Shown: positions 40,356 to 49,854 of the stretch, in pieces
Layout: the number at the start of each line of letters is the position of its first letter
Position numbering within the stretch: position 1 is the stretch's first letter
Source: JBFWUM01 sp050247255
GTDB taxonomy: Bacteria > Acidobacteriota > Vicinamibacteria > Vicinamibacterales > UBA2999
Direction of reading: 5' to 3'
Assembly: GCA_050247255.1 (NCBI GenBank)
Contig: JBFWUM010000009.1
Coordinates: 26,719 to 90,718 of the forward strand
Length of the DNA stretch: 64,000 nucleotides
The notes under the pieces: generated by a model
What the model was told of the DNA's origin: nothing
What the model saw: the letters and a program-made list of their open reading frames with translations, nothing else
The model's database searches: none
Position numbers and translations under genes: made by a program

Positions 40356-43127
40356 TCACCGTGAGCCACTCACGCCGACCGGCCGGCCATCGCCATCGAT
40401 GACGACGACAGCGCCAAGCCCGAGTTCGCGTATTCCCTTCTCTACCTGTGACATATCGCCGATGACGAACCACGTCACCGATTGGGGATGGATGTATTGA
40501 CGGGCCGCCTCAGCCAGGTCCGCTTCCGTCAGCGCTCGCACCCGCTCGGCATAGCTGGAAAAATAGTCGTCGCGATAGCCGAAGTTGACGAGCTGCGTCG
40601 CGGCCCCCTCCAGCGCCGCCAGCGTCGCGAACCGGCCCGGCAGCCCGAGCGTTTGCGTCCGCATGATGCTCGCGAACTCCTCGCCGGCAATCGGCCGCGC
40701 CCCGGCAATGTCGGCCAGCTCCTTCTGCACCTCGACGATCGATTCCTTCGTCTTGTCCGTCTGCACCGGCGCGATGACGATGAACGGCCGCTGGCTGCGC
40801 GCGTCGACCAGCACCCCTTGGGTGCCGTAGCTCCAGTGCTTGTCGAGCCGCAGGTTGCGGTTCAGGCGGGACGTCGCGATGCCGCCGAAGTTCCGCATGA
40901 CGGTGTCGATGGCGAGGTCTTCGGGCTGGCCGCCGCGCTCGGATACGTGGGCGGCGACGATGACCGACTGCGGCGCCCCGGGCTTGTCGATCAGGTAGAC
41001 GCGTCCGCCTGCCGTGGCGTTTGCCGCGCGCACCTCTTTGGCCGGCGCCTGGCCGCGCTGCCACTGCCGGAACGCCGCTTCGAGGGCGGGCACCAGCACG
41101 TCGAGCGTGGTATCGCCGGCGACGATCAGGGTTGCGTTGTTCGGACGGAACCAGGCGCGATGCCAGGCGGCGACGTCGTCGCGGGTGAAGGTGCCGACGG
41201 TGTCCTCGAAGCCTGAACCGGTCAGCGGGTTGCCGTAGGCGTGGTCGCGCCCGTAGAGGAGGATCGGCACGACGCGTTGCGCGGTGGCTACCGGCTGCGC
41301 CTTCTCCTGGCCGATCTGCGCAATCCGGCGCTGCTTCGCGAGCTGCACCATGTCGGGCGCGAACGCCGGGTTCAGCACCACGTCGGCAAAGATGTCGAGC
41401 GACGGCCGCAGGTTGCGCGACAGCGCGCGCAGCCGGACGAACGAGAGGTCGAGCGAGCTGCCGGTGACGATCTGCGCGCCGAGCGCGTCGAGGTCATCGG
41501 CAATCGTGAACGTATCCCGGCTGGTCGTGCCATCGTCGAGCAGATCGAGCGTGAGCGAAGCCAGTCCCGCCTTGGCCGCCGAATCGGCGGCGTAGCCCGC
41601 GTCCACGGCCAGCGTCATGTTGACCAGCGGCGTGCTGTGGCGCTCGAGCAGGAGCACGGTGAGGCCGTTCGACAGCGTGGCGCGCTGCATCGCCGGAAAT
41701 GAGACCTCGGGCGGCGGCCCGAGCGGCGGCAGGATGCTGCGATCGAGCGTCGACTGCGTCGGCTGCAGCGACGGGAACGGGGTAACGACCAGCGTGTAGT
41801 GCGGCGCGTCGAGCCAACGGCGGCTCGCCTCGCGCACCTCCGCGGCCGGCGTCGTCGCGATCCGCTCGAGGCGCGCCAGGTAGCCGTCAGGCGCGCCGTC
41901 GTAGGTCATGCTCTCGGCGAGGATGTCGGAACGGCCGCCGAAGCCGCCGAGCCGCTCGGCGCCGCGCGAGAAGGCGGCAAGGATGCGGCTGCGCGCGCGC
42001 TGCAGTTCAGCCTCGGTCGGACCCTGCTGCACCAGCTCGGCGATCACGCGATCCATTTCCTGCTCGACGCGCGCCGGGTCGACACCCGGCTTCACTGTGG
42101 CGGTGACGATGACGAGGCCGGCAATCTCGCTCCGGTCAACGCCAGCCGTCACCTGCGTGGCCAGCTCCTGCTCGTAGACCAGCCGCCGATCCAGCCGCGC
42201 GCTGCGGGAACCGGAGAGCACGCTGGCAAACAGCTCGAGCGCCGGCACGTCGGCATGCCGCCACGCCGGCGCATGGTAGACGCGGTAGATGCGCGCCTGC
42301 GGGACGCGGTCCTGCATCTCTTCGCGCAGGTGCCGGTCGAGGCTCGGCACCCAGTCGTTCGAGCGCGCCATCGGCGGGCCGGGCGGGATGCCGCCGAAGT
42401 ACTTCGTGACCAGTTCGAGTGCCCGCTCCGGCGTGATGTCGCCGGCCAGCGAGAGCACGCAGTTGTTCGGCCCGTAGTAGCCGGCGTACCAGTTCTGCAC
42501 GTCTTCGAGCGAGGCGGCGGCGAGGTCCTCCATGCTGCCGATGGTGTCCCAGCTGTAGGGATGCGAGGCCGGGTACATCGTCTCGACAATGCGGCCGAAG
42601 ACGCGACCGTACGGCTGGTTCTCGCCCTGCCGCTTCTCGTTCTGGACGACACCGCGCTCGCGCTCGAGCATCGCTGCGTTGATCTGCTTTGCGAGGAAGC
42701 CCATGCGGTCTGCTTCGAGATACAGCGTCCGTTCGAGGGCGGAGGTCGGCACGTCCTCGAAGAAATTGGTGCGATCGGTGTTGGTGGTGCCGTTGCGGTT
42801 GTTCGCGCCGAGGTCGTCCATCGCCTCGCGGAAGCCGTGCGGGTAGTTTGCCGAGCCGTTGAAGAAGAAGTGCTCGAACAGGTGCGCGAACCCGGTGCGG
42901 CCCCGTTCCTCGTTGCGCGAGCCGACGTGGTACCACAGGTTGACGCCGACGACCGGCACCGAGTGGTCCTCGTGAACGAGGAGCGTCAGCCCGTTCGGCA
43001 GCACGAACTTCGTGTGCGCGATCTCGAACGCGGACCGGTCGAAGGCCGGGGGCGGCGCCTGCGCCGGCAGCGAAACGGCGCCGAGCAGGAGGGCAGCGAG
43101 CAGGGCCGGAAACTGGTAGTGCTTCAT
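40356..43127 (-). CDS. M16 family zinc protease (pitrilysin-type, two-unit)
   Basis: 923 residues with signal peptide (MKHYQFPALLAALLLGAVSLPAQ). N-terminal M16 unit: VLPNGLTLLVHEDHSVPVV, inverted zinc motif HLFEH (HxxEH) near residues 80-84 in TGFAHLFEHFFF, with the downstream Glu in ERERGVVQNEK. The second M16 unit begins near QRATLSNGLTVLLLERHSTPLV and lacks HxxEH, as is normal for the inactive half. Cleaves peptides in the periplasm, possibly signal or transit-like peptides. Alone on the minus strand. Confidence 0.93.
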   Translation of the reverse strand: MKHYQFPALLAALLLGAVSLPAQAPPPAFDRSAFEIAHTKFVLPNGLTLLVHEDHSVPVVGVNLWYHVGSRNEERGRTGFAHLFEHFFFNGSANYPHGFREAMDDLGANNRNGTTNTDRTNFFEDVPTSALERTLYLEADRMGFLAKQINAAMLERERGVVQNEKRQGENQPYGRVFGRIVETMYPASHPYSWDTIGSMEDLAAASLEDVQNWYAGYYGPNNCVLSLAGDITPERALELVTKYFGGIPPGPPMARSNDWVPSLDRHLREEMQDRVPQARIYRVYHAPAWRHADVPALELFASVLSGSRSARLDRRLVYEQELATQVTAGVDRSEIAGLVIVTATVKPGVDPARVEQEMDRVIAELVQQGPTEAELQRARSRILAAFSRGAERLGGFGGRSDILAESMTYDGAPDGYLARLERIATTPAAEVREASRRWLDAPHYTLVVTPFPSLQPTQSTLDRSILPPLGPPPEVSFPAMQRATLSNGLTVLLLERHSTPLVNMTLAVDAGYAADSAAKAGLASLTLDLLDDGTTSRDTFTIADDLDALGAQIVTGSSLDLSFVRLRALSRNLRPSLDIFADVVLNPAFAPDMVQLAKQRRIAQIGQEKAQPVATAQRVVPILLYGRDHAYGNPLTGSGFEDTVGTFTRDDVAAWHRAWFRPNNATLIVAGDTTLDVLVPALEAAFRQWQRGQAPAKEVRAANATAGGRVYLIDKPGAPQSVIVAAHVSERGGQPEDLAIDTVMRNFGGIATSRLNRNLRLDKHWSYGTQGVLVDARSQRPFIVIAPVQTDKTKESIVEVQKELADIAGARPIAGEEFASIMRTQTLGLPGRFATLAALEGAATQLVNFGYRDDYFSSYAERVRALTEADLAEAARQYIHPQSVTWFVIGDMSQVEKGIRELGLGAVVVIDGDGRPVGVSGSR

Positions 43128-43240
43128 GGCCGCAAGTCTATTCGCGAAAGCACTTTCCGGATCGGTAAGCCGTCACCTTGAGCTTGTATTTGGTCCCAGG
43201 GTGTTTTCTGATCTGCAGTCGATCAATCCGGGAGGCTTCG

Positions 43241-45991
43241 ATGCGCGCTGCCGTCGTTCTCGTCGCCCTCGTTCTTGCTCCCATGCCCGTTGCTGCCCAG
43301 GAGGCGGCGAGTCCACCCGTCCAGGGGCCGACGTTCCGGACCGGCGTCGACCTGATCACCCTCGACGTCGCCGCCGTTGACGACGAGGGTCGCCCGGTCG
43401 ACGGGCTGCAGGCCCCCGAGTTCACCGTCCAGATCGACGGCCGCCCGCGCCGGATTGTCTCGGTGGAGCAGGTTCGCTTCCCGGTGCCCGAGCCTGCCGT
43501 GCGCCATGCGCGGCGCCCCCCGGTCGTCGAGCGCGTCGAGACGTTCTTCTCGACAAACCTCGCGCCGCAGGAAGGGCGGATGATCGTTGTCGCCGTCGAC
43601 GAACTGAACATCAGGCCGGGCAACGTGCGCCCCTTGCTGGCAACCGCCGCCGACTTCGTCGAGAGCCTGAACCCGGCGGACCGCGTGGCGTTCTACGCGT
43701 ATCCGCAGCCGGGCGCGTTCGTCGACTTCACCGACGATCACGCGCGCATCCGGCGCGCCATGGAGCTGGTGGTCGGCAACCAGGTGCCGTTCCGCGGCCG
43801 CTACAACATCGGCCTCTACGAGGCGGTGCAGATCATCCTGAAGAACAACCTGATCCTGGCCGAGTCGGTGTTCGTGCGGGAATGCCGCCGCGCGGCCGAC
43901 CGCAACCGCGACATCTGCGAGCAGGAGATCCTCTCGGAGATGACGACGCTCATTTCCAAGGTGCGCGCCGACCGGCAGCAGTCGCTGCTGGGGCTGCAGG
44001 ACCTGCTGCGCCGGCTGCGCACGCTCGACGGCCCGAAGGCGCTGGTGATCATCTCGGAAGGGCTCGTCCTCGAGGACCCCACCGACCTCAACGACACCAT
44101 CCGCCTGGCCGCCGCGGCGCAGGCCTCGGTGCACGTGCTGCTGATGGACGTCATTCGCGGTGCCGACGTCACCAGCGGCGTCATGCCGCCGACGATGAGC
44201 GAGGACCGCGAGCTGCAGGTGGAAGGGCTGCGAGAGATGGCGTTTGCGGCACGCGGCGCGCTGCACAACGTCTTCGGCAACGGCCGCAGCGCCTTCGATC
44301 GCCTGGCGTCGGAGCTCTCTTCCTACTACATCATTGGCGTCGAGGCCGAGCCTGGCGATCGTGACGACACGACGCATCGCATCGACGTCGCGGTGCGGCG
44401 CCGCGGCGTCACGCTGCGGTCGCGCCGCGCCTTTGTCATGGCCGCCGCTCGCGACGCGTCGCCGCCGACGCCGGAACGCATGGGCGATCTGTTGTCGTCT
44501 CCCTTCGGCGTCCCCGACGTGCCGCTGCGCGTCACGACCTTTGCCATGCAGCACGAGGACGCGGCCAAGGTCCGCCTGCTGCTCGCCGCCGATGTCGGCC
44601 AGCCGGGCGCCGCGGCCGCCCGCTACACGATCGGGTGGGCGCTCATCGACGGCGAGGGGCACATCGCCGCCAGCGCGTCAGGCGAGCGCCTGCTCAGCCC
44701 GATCGCGGGCCGTGCCGACCAGCCGCTCGGCTTCGTCACGCCGATCGTCGTCGAGCCGGGCGTCTACTCGCTGCGGCTCGGCGTCGTCGATGAGAGCGGC
44801 CGCCGCGGCAGCGTCGTCCGGGAGGTCAACGCGTGGAAGCTGCGCGGCGAGGAGTTCGCCGTCGCCGACCTCGTCGTCGGCCCCATTCCCGAGGCGGGCA
44901 ACCCGCTGCTGCCGGCGGTCGAGCCGCACGTCGGCGACTCGCTGGCCGGGCTGATCGAGCTGTATTCCACGACGCCGGCGTCGTTCGACCGCACGGCCGT
45001 CACGTTCGAGGTTGCGGACGCCGAGGAAGGTCCGGCGCTGCTGACGGTGCCTGGACAGATGGCGCCGGACACGGCGGAGCCGGGCGCGCGATCGGTGCAG
45101 GCGATCGTCAACCCGCGCGCGCTGCCGGCCGGGCGCTACGTCATGCGGGCGCGTATCAGCCGCGACGGCCAGCCGGCCGGCCTCCTGGTCCGCCCATTCG
45201 TCCTGATGCCGCCGGCCGCCGCGGCGATTCCCGATAATCCGCCGCCGCTGGCGATCCCGCGGTTCGAACGGGGCGCGGTGATGGCGCCGGACGTGCTCGG
45301 CGAGATCCTGTCCGGGCTCGAGCGCCAGTCGCCGTCGCTGCGCGAGGCGACGGCGGCGGCGCGCGGCGGGCAGTACGGCGCCGCCGCGCTCGAGGCGCTC
45401 ACCGCCGGCGCGCAGGAAGCGGCCGCCTTCTTCAAGGGGCTCGAGTGGTACGTCAAAGGGGACATCAACCAGGCGGCCAGCCAGTTCAACATCGCCGCCG
45501 GCCCGCGCCGCACGTTCTTTCCGGCGGCGTTTTACCTGGGCGCCGCGTATGCGGCCGCAGGGCGCGACCGCGATGCTGCGGGTGTCCTGCAGATGTCGTT
45601 CGGCGCCGAGCCGCGACCGGCGATCGCGTACGCGCTCTTTGCCGACGCGCGGCTGAGGGATGGCCAGCCGCAGTCGGTCATCGACGTGCTCGGCCCGGCG
45701 TGGCAGCGCACGCCCGACAACGACGAGCTCGGCCAGCGCCTGGCCGTGGCCTATACCCTCACCGGCAGGCACGCCGAGGCGCTGCCGGTGCTCGAGGGCT
45801 ACCTGTCGCGGCACCCGGACGACCAGGCGGCGCTCTTTGCCGCGATCCTCGCGCAGTACGAAGCGTCAACGCGCGTCGGCGTGTCGCTGTCGGACGTCGA
45901 GCGCGAGCGGCTGACGCGTTGGGCGCGCGCCTACACCGGGCCGCAGCGCGCGCTGGTCGATAAGTACGTGGACACGCTGCGCGCGCGCTGA
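43241..45991 (+). CDS. Large secreted VWFA-related protein with C-terminal TPR region
   Basis: 916 residues. Signal peptide MRAAVVLVALVLAPMPVAAQ; acidobacterial VWFA-related region (about 30-420: LDVAAVDDEGRPVDGLQAPEFTVQIDG; IVVAVDELNIRPGNVRPLL) in which the metal site is AVDELNI, not DxSxS, so metal binding is doubtful. About 450-690 is beta-rich and 700-916 consists of TPR-like repeats (RGGQYGAAALEALTAG, AFYLGAAYAAAGRDRDAAGVLQ). GGGAGG-like ribosome site GGGAGG lies at 43229-43235 before ATG 43241, which decides the start over 43178. Function unknown. Confidence 0.85.
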   Translation: MRAAVVLVALVLAPMPVAAQEAASPPVQGPTFRTGVDLITLDVAAVDDEGRPVDGLQAPEFTVQIDGRPRRIVSVEQVRFPVPEPAVRHARRPPVVERVETFFSTNLAPQEGRMIVVAVDELNIRPGNVRPLLATAADFVESLNPADRVAFYAYPQPGAFVDFTDDHARIRRAMELVVGNQVPFRGRYNIGLYEAVQIILKNNLILAESVFVRECRRAADRNRDICEQEILSEMTTLISKVRADRQQSLLGLQDLLRRLRTLDGPKALVIISEGLVLEDPTDLNDTIRLAAAAQASVHVLLMDVIRGADVTSGVMPPTMSEDRELQVEGLREMAFAARGALHNVFGNGRSAFDRLASELSSYYIIGVEAEPGDRDDTTHRIDVAVRRRGVTLRSRRAFVMAAARDASPPTPERMGDLLSSPFGVPDVPLRVTTFAMQHEDAAKVRLLLAADVGQPGAAAARYTIGWALIDGEGHIAASASGERLLSPIAGRADQPLGFVTPIVVEPGVYSLRLGVVDESGRRGSVVREVNAWKLRGEEFAVADLVVGPIPEAGNPLLPAVEPHVGDSLAGLIELYSTTPASFDRTAVTFEVADAEEGPALLTVPGQMAPDTAEPGARSVQAIVNPRALPAGRYVMRARISRDGQPAGLLVRPFVLMPPAAAAIPDNPPPLAIPRFERGAVMAPDVLGEILSGLERQSPSLREATAAARGGQYGAAALEALTAGAQEAAAFFKGLEWYVKGDINQAASQFNIAAGPRRTFFPAAFYLGAAYAAAGRDRDAAGVLQMSFGAEPRPAIAYALFADARLRDGQPQSVIDVLGPAWQRTPDNDELGQRLAVAYTLTGRHAEALPVLEGYLSRHPDDQAALFAAILAQYEASTRVGVSLSDVERERLTRWARAYTGPQRALVDKYVDTLRAR

Positions 45992-46063
45992 GCCGGGACT
46001 GCTCCGACGTGCCATCCCGGCGATTCGGGCGGAATGGTATAGTCGCCCGGCCGGAGGGCTGGC

Positions 46064-46870
46064 ATGACTGTCAGGCACGAGCTGTTGGTGGTGGCGACTC
46101 TCGCCCTGGCGATGGCGGGACGGCTGGCGGCGCAGGACGCGTCCGCCGTGAACCCGTTTGTCGGCAACGCGGAGGCGGTGCAGGCGGGGATGGGCGGCTT
46201 CCGCCAGCGCTGCGCTGACTGCCACGGCACCGACGGGCGCGGCGTCCGCGGCCCCGACATCACCGGGGTCTTCGCTGCCGGGCGCACGGAGGAAGGGCTG
46301 TTCGAGACCATCCGCCAGGGCATCCGCGGCACCGAGATGCCGGCGTTCACGGCGCCGCGAACGTCGGACCGCGAAATCTGGCAGATGCTCGCCTACCTCC
46401 GCACGCTTGCCGCGCCGGCGCCGGCCGCGCCGCCGCGCGGCGACGCCGCCAACGGCGAGCGCCTGTTCCGCGTCCACTGTGCCAGCTGCCATCGCGTGAA
46501 CGCGTCGGGTGGCCGGCTCGGTCCCGATCTCTCCCGCATCGGGGCCGCCCGCTCGCGTGAGGTGCTGCTGCTGCGGATTCGGCGCGGCGCGGAGGGCTTT
46601 CGCGCCGGTTTCGCGCCGGTCACCATTACCCCTGAATCCGGTCCCCCCATCCAGGGCGTGAAGAAGAACGAAGACCTCTTCTCCGTGCAGATCCTCGACA
46701 CGCGCGAGCGGATCCAGGGATTCGAGCGCGACAAAGTCAAATCCGTCGTCGACGGCACGCGGTCGATGATGCCGGTGTTCGGCCCGGACCGCCTGAGCGA
46801 CAGCGACCTCGATGATGTTCTCCGGTACCTGCAGACGCTGCGTGGGTTCGATCCCACCGTGGCCCGATAG
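46064..46870 (+). CDS. Periplasmic diheme cytochrome c
   Basis: 268 residues: signal peptide (to about 24) and two class-I cytochrome c domains. Heme sites are CADCH near residue 49 and CASCH near 139. Axial methionine candidates lie in GTEMPAFTAPR and RSMMPVFGPDRLSDSDLDDVLRYL. GGAGG at 46052-46056 is seven bases before the ATG. The PQQ dehydrogenase starts eight bases after its stop, so this is most likely that enzyme's electron acceptor. Confidence 0.93.
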   Translation: MTVRHELLVVATLALAMAGRLAAQDASAVNPFVGNAEAVQAGMGGFRQRCADCHGTDGRGVRGPDITGVFAAGRTEEGLFETIRQGIRGTEMPAFTAPRTSDREIWQMLAYLRTLAAPAPAAPPRGDAANGERLFRVHCASCHRVNASGGRLGPDLSRIGAARSREVLLLRIRRGAEGFRAGFAPVTITPESGPPIQGVKKNEDLFSVQILDTRERIQGFERDKVKSVVDGTRSMMPVFGPDRLSDSDLDDVLRYLQTLRGFDPTVAR

Positions 46871-46877
46871 GAGCGAT

Positions 46878-48527
46878 ATGCGCGTCCACGCCCGCCTCGC
46901 CGGCCTCCTGATGCTCGCCTGTACCGGAGGAGCGACGCTGCTCGCACAACAGGGTTCCGCCAGCATCGCTGCGGCGCCGCCGCCGCTGGTCACGGCGGCC
47001 GAGATCCTTGCCGGCTTGCCGGCGGACGGGTCGCGGTGGGTCACGTTCGGTGGCGACTATGCGAACCAGCGTCACAGCCCGCTCACGCAGGTCACACCGG
47101 CCAACGTCAACCGCCTGCAGCCGCAGTGGACCTTCCAGACCGGCGTCCTCGGCGAGTTCGAGACGACGCCGCTGCTTCGCGACAACGTGCTGTACGTCAC
47201 CGGACCGCAGAACGTCGCGTGGGCGATCGACGCGCGGACGGGCCGTCAGATCTGGCGCTACCGCCGGGAACTGCCCGCCAACCTCACCGCCTGCTGCGGT
47301 CTGGTGAATCGCGGCTTCGCCATGCTGGGCGACAAGCTGTTCATGGTCACGCTCGACGCGCACCTCCTCGCGCTCGATGCGCGCACCGGCGCCGTCGTAT
47401 GGGACGCCCAGATGGAGAACCACGAGATCGGCTACGCCGCGACGATCGCACCGCTCATCGTCAAGGACAAGGTGATTGTCGGCGTCGCCGGCGGCGAGTA
47501 CGGGATTCGCGGCTTCATCGACGCCTACGACGCGGAGAGCGGCCGGCGCGCGTGGCGGTTCTATACCGTGCCGGGGCCCGGCGAGCCGGGGAACGACACC
47601 TGGGCGGGCGATTCCTGGAAGACCGGGGGCGCCAGCGTGTGGGTGACCGGCGCTTACGATCCCGAGCAGAACCTCGTGATGATGGGCATCGGCAACCCCG
47701 GCCCCGACTACCACTCCGACAGCCGCAAGGGCGACAACCTGTATAGCAACTCGCTCGTCGCGCTCGACGGCGACACCGGGCGGCTGCGGTGGCACTACCA
47801 GTTCACGCCCCACGACCTGCACGACTGGGATGCGACCGAGGTCCCGATCCTGGCCGACCTGCCGATTGGCGGGCAGTTGCGCAAGGTGGTGATGTTCGCC
47901 AACCGGAACGGCTTCTTCTACACCCTCGACCGGACCACGGGACGGCCGATCGTCGCCCGGCCGTTCGTGAACACGACCTGGGCCAGGGAGATTGGCGCCG
48001 ACGGCCGCCCGGTGCTGCTGCCGGGCCACGTGCCCGATGAGAAGGGGACGCTGACCTGTCCCGATCTCACCGGCGGCACCAACTTCTGGCAGCCCAGCTT
48101 CGATCCCTCGACGCGCCTGTTCTTCGTCAACGCCCGCGAAGTCTGCATGCTGTATTTCGCCTGGAAGCCGGAGTACGTCGCCGGCGAGCGGTTCACCGGC
48201 GGCGCCGGCCAGCGCGTGGACGGCCCGGATGGTCCGCCCTACGGCGCGCTGCGGGCGCTGGATCCGGCGACCGGCGAGAAGCAGTGGGAGTTCAGGTACC
48301 TGTCGCCGTCAACGGCGGGGGTGCTGACGACGGCCTCCGGGCTGCTGTTCACGGCGGACAACGACGGCAATCTGCTGGCGCTCGACTCGCGGGCCGGGAC
48401 GCTCCTGTGGCGCTATCAGATGGGCGCGCGCATGCACGGCACGTCGCCGATCACCTATACGGTGGATGGACGGCAGCACGTGCTGGTGCCGTCGGGGACG
48501 ACGCTCACGGCGTGGGCGCTGCCCTAG
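46878..48527 (+). CDS. PQQ-dependent dehydrogenase (quinoprotein alcohol dehydrogenase family)
   Basis: 549 residues. Signal peptide, then an eight-bladed beta-propeller with tryptophan-docking repeats (LQPQWTFQTG, TGRQIWRYRRE, SRAGTLLWRYQMG). The adjacent cysteine pair (TACCGLVNRG), the metal-ligand Glu in GGEYGIRGFID, Asn in GIGNPGPDYH and the catalytic Asp in HDWDATEVP are all present. The residue two after that Asp is Thr, whereas lanthanide-dependent enzymes have Asp, so a calcium type is more likely. Oxidises an alcohol in the periplasm and passes electrons to the neighbouring cytochrome. Confidence 0.93.
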   Translation: MRVHARLAGLLMLACTGGATLLAQQGSASIAAAPPPLVTAAEILAGLPADGSRWVTFGGDYANQRHSPLTQVTPANVNRLQPQWTFQTGVLGEFETTPLLRDNVLYVTGPQNVAWAIDARTGRQIWRYRRELPANLTACCGLVNRGFAMLGDKLFMVTLDAHLLALDARTGAVVWDAQMENHEIGYAATIAPLIVKDKVIVGVAGGEYGIRGFIDAYDAESGRRAWRFYTVPGPGEPGNDTWAGDSWKTGGASVWVTGAYDPEQNLVMMGIGNPGPDYHSDSRKGDNLYSNSLVALDGDTGRLRWHYQFTPHDLHDWDATEVPILADLPIGGQLRKVVMFANRNGFFYTLDRTTGRPIVARPFVNTTWAREIGADGRPVLLPGHVPDEKGTLTCPDLTGGTNFWQPSFDPSTRLFFVNAREVCMLYFAWKPEYVAGERFTGGAGQRVDGPDGPPYGALRALDPATGEKQWEFRYLSPSTAGVLTTASGLLFTADNDGNLLALDSRAGTLLWRYQMGARMHGTSPITYTVDGRQHVLVPSGTTLTAWALP

Positions 48528-48572
48528 GGGCGAGCAGCTGGACTTGTTGGCGGCAACCGCCGCGCGTTGAGC

Positions 48573-48794
48573 CTACGGTGTGGCGATGCGCAGCAGGTTC
48601 TCTGCCATCGACACCAGGTACATCATGCAGCCGCCCATCAGCAGCAGGCGCTCGGCGCCAGCGGCGCTTCGACCCGGGGGTCGAGTGCGCGCCTCCATCT
48701 TCCGGCGGCGGGCCGCCAGCACGTCGCGGCATCGCGCCGCGGTTCGCGCGCCGCGGGCGGGATCGGGCGCGAGGCTGGTGACCTGTTCGATCAC
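48573..48794 (-). CDS. Tiny membrane protein translationally coupled to the ECF sigma factor
   Basis: 73 residues with a GTG start that overlaps the sigma factor stop (GTGA, 48791-48794). N-terminal 45 residues are Arg-rich; the C-terminal part AERLLLMGGCMMYLVSMAENLLRIA is one membrane helix. It has none of the zinc-binding HxxxCxxC residues of ZAS anti-sigma factors. Coupling and topology suggest a small membrane regulator or sigma anchor, but no homology is recognised. Confidence 0.5.
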   Translation of the reverse strand: MIEQVTSLAPDPARGARTAARCRDVLAARRRKMEARTRPPGRSAAGAERLLLMGGCMMYLVSMAENLLRIATP

Positions 48795-49387
48795 GTGGTG
48801 ACCACCGTCAGCGTCGTCAACACCGCCATCTCTCCTTCCTCCAGGCGCCTGGCGATCGCCGCGCGTGCCCGACAGACCCGTTGACGCATCGCGTCAGCCG
48901 TGATGCCGCATACGGCCGCAGCGTCCGCCGGTGTCATGCCCTCGACCGCAACGAGGAGCAACGCTTCGCGGTGCGCGGCTGGCAGTGCTGCCAGCGCTTC
49001 GTCGATCCGCTGTCCCGTCTCGCTCGCGACTGTTGACTCATAGGGAGACGGCCGCGGTGTGCCGAGCGGCCACAGTCCGATGGCGTCCGCGGTCTGCGCG
49101 TCTTCGAGCAGACGTGAGCGGCAGTAGCTCACGAACAGATTGCGGGCGACTGTGAACAGGAACGGGCCGAGCGCGGTGTCGGGCCTGAGCTTGTGGGCGC
49201 TGTCGACAAAGCGCAGCCACGTGTCGTCGAGCAGGTCCTCGGCAATGTCGCGCCGACGTGACAACCGGGCGAGGAAGTTGAAGAGGCGACCGTTGTAGGC
49301 CGCATGGATCGCGTCGAACGCGCCTTCGTCGCCGGCGCGGATACGCGCCACCAGGTCGAGTTCGCACTCCCGGTCCATAGGGGTCAT
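48791..49387 (-). CDS. ECF-type RNA polymerase sigma factor
   Basis: 198 residues. Region 2 is RLFNFLARLSRRRDIAEDLLDDTWLRF followed by PFLFTVARNLFVSYCR; region 4 is IDEALAALPAAHREALLLVAVEGMTPADAAAVCGITADAMRQRVCRARAAI, including the helix-turn-helix. The starts at 49387 (MTPMDREC) and 49378 are both possible; the open frame extends to 49543 without homology. The gene is divergent from the membrane protein at 49501 and coupled to a tiny membrane ORF instead of a normal anti-sigma gene. Confidence 0.92.
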   Translation of the reverse strand: MTPMDRECELDLVARIRAGDEGAFDAIHAAYNGRLFNFLARLSRRRDIAEDLLDDTWLRFVDSAHKLRPDTALGPFLFTVARNLFVSYCRSRLLEDAQTADAIGLWPLGTPRPSPYESTVASETGQRIDEALAALPAAHREALLLVAVEGMTPADAAAVCGITADAMRQRVCRARAAIARRLEEGEMAVLTTLTVVTT

Positions 49388-49500
49388 AACGCGTGAGACA
49401 CCGATTCGTGACAAGCGGTCCAGCCGGTCACAAACCGCCGCGCGTCGCGTTATACCCCAACAGCCCTGCGCTCCACGCGGGGACTGGAGAGAGACAGGCC

Positions 49501-49854
49501 ATGATCTTCCTCGACATGCTGCGACAAATGGGCCTGGCGGCACTGTTCAGCATCATTGTCAGCTTCCTGCCATTGATCGCCGCTGCGATGTACTTGTTCA
49601 AGCCATCGGAACAGCGGCTCGCGATGATGCGCCCGCTGTCGCTGGCGGGCATCTTTGCCGGCCTGAATGGCGTGAGCCTGGGCGCTATCAACACCCTTCG
49701 CGGGTTGTCTCTCGGGCCCCCCAGGGACCTGCGAATCACCTGGATCGGGGCAGCGGAATCGCTCGTGGCACTGTACGTCGCGTTCTCGTGCCTGATGCTG
49801 GCATGGCTGCTCGTTGCCGCGGGCATGCGGAGAAAAGCGGCTATGGGTGAGTGA
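49501..49854 (+). CDS. Three-helix membrane protein of unknown function
   Basis: 117 residues with helices about 10-32, 47-62 and 80-108, resembling the topology of MotA/ExbB-type or small channel proteins but with no firm match. GGAGAG lies 15 bases before the ATG. It is divergent from the ECF sigma gene; the motif CGCGTTAT occurs on both strands in the spacer. Convergent 3' end overlaps the glycosidase gene by 14 bases. Confidence 0.7.
   Translation: MIFLDMLRQMGLAALFSIIVSFLPLIAAAMYLFKPSEQRLAMMRPLSLAGIFAGLNGVSLGAINTLRGLSLGPPRDLRITWIGAAESLVALYVAFSCLMLAWLLVAAGMRRKAAMGE

Noticed and set aside
46878..48527. Lanthanide-dependent (XoxF/PedH type) dehydrogenase
   Set aside because: The extra Asp two residues after the catalytic Asp is replaced by Thr.
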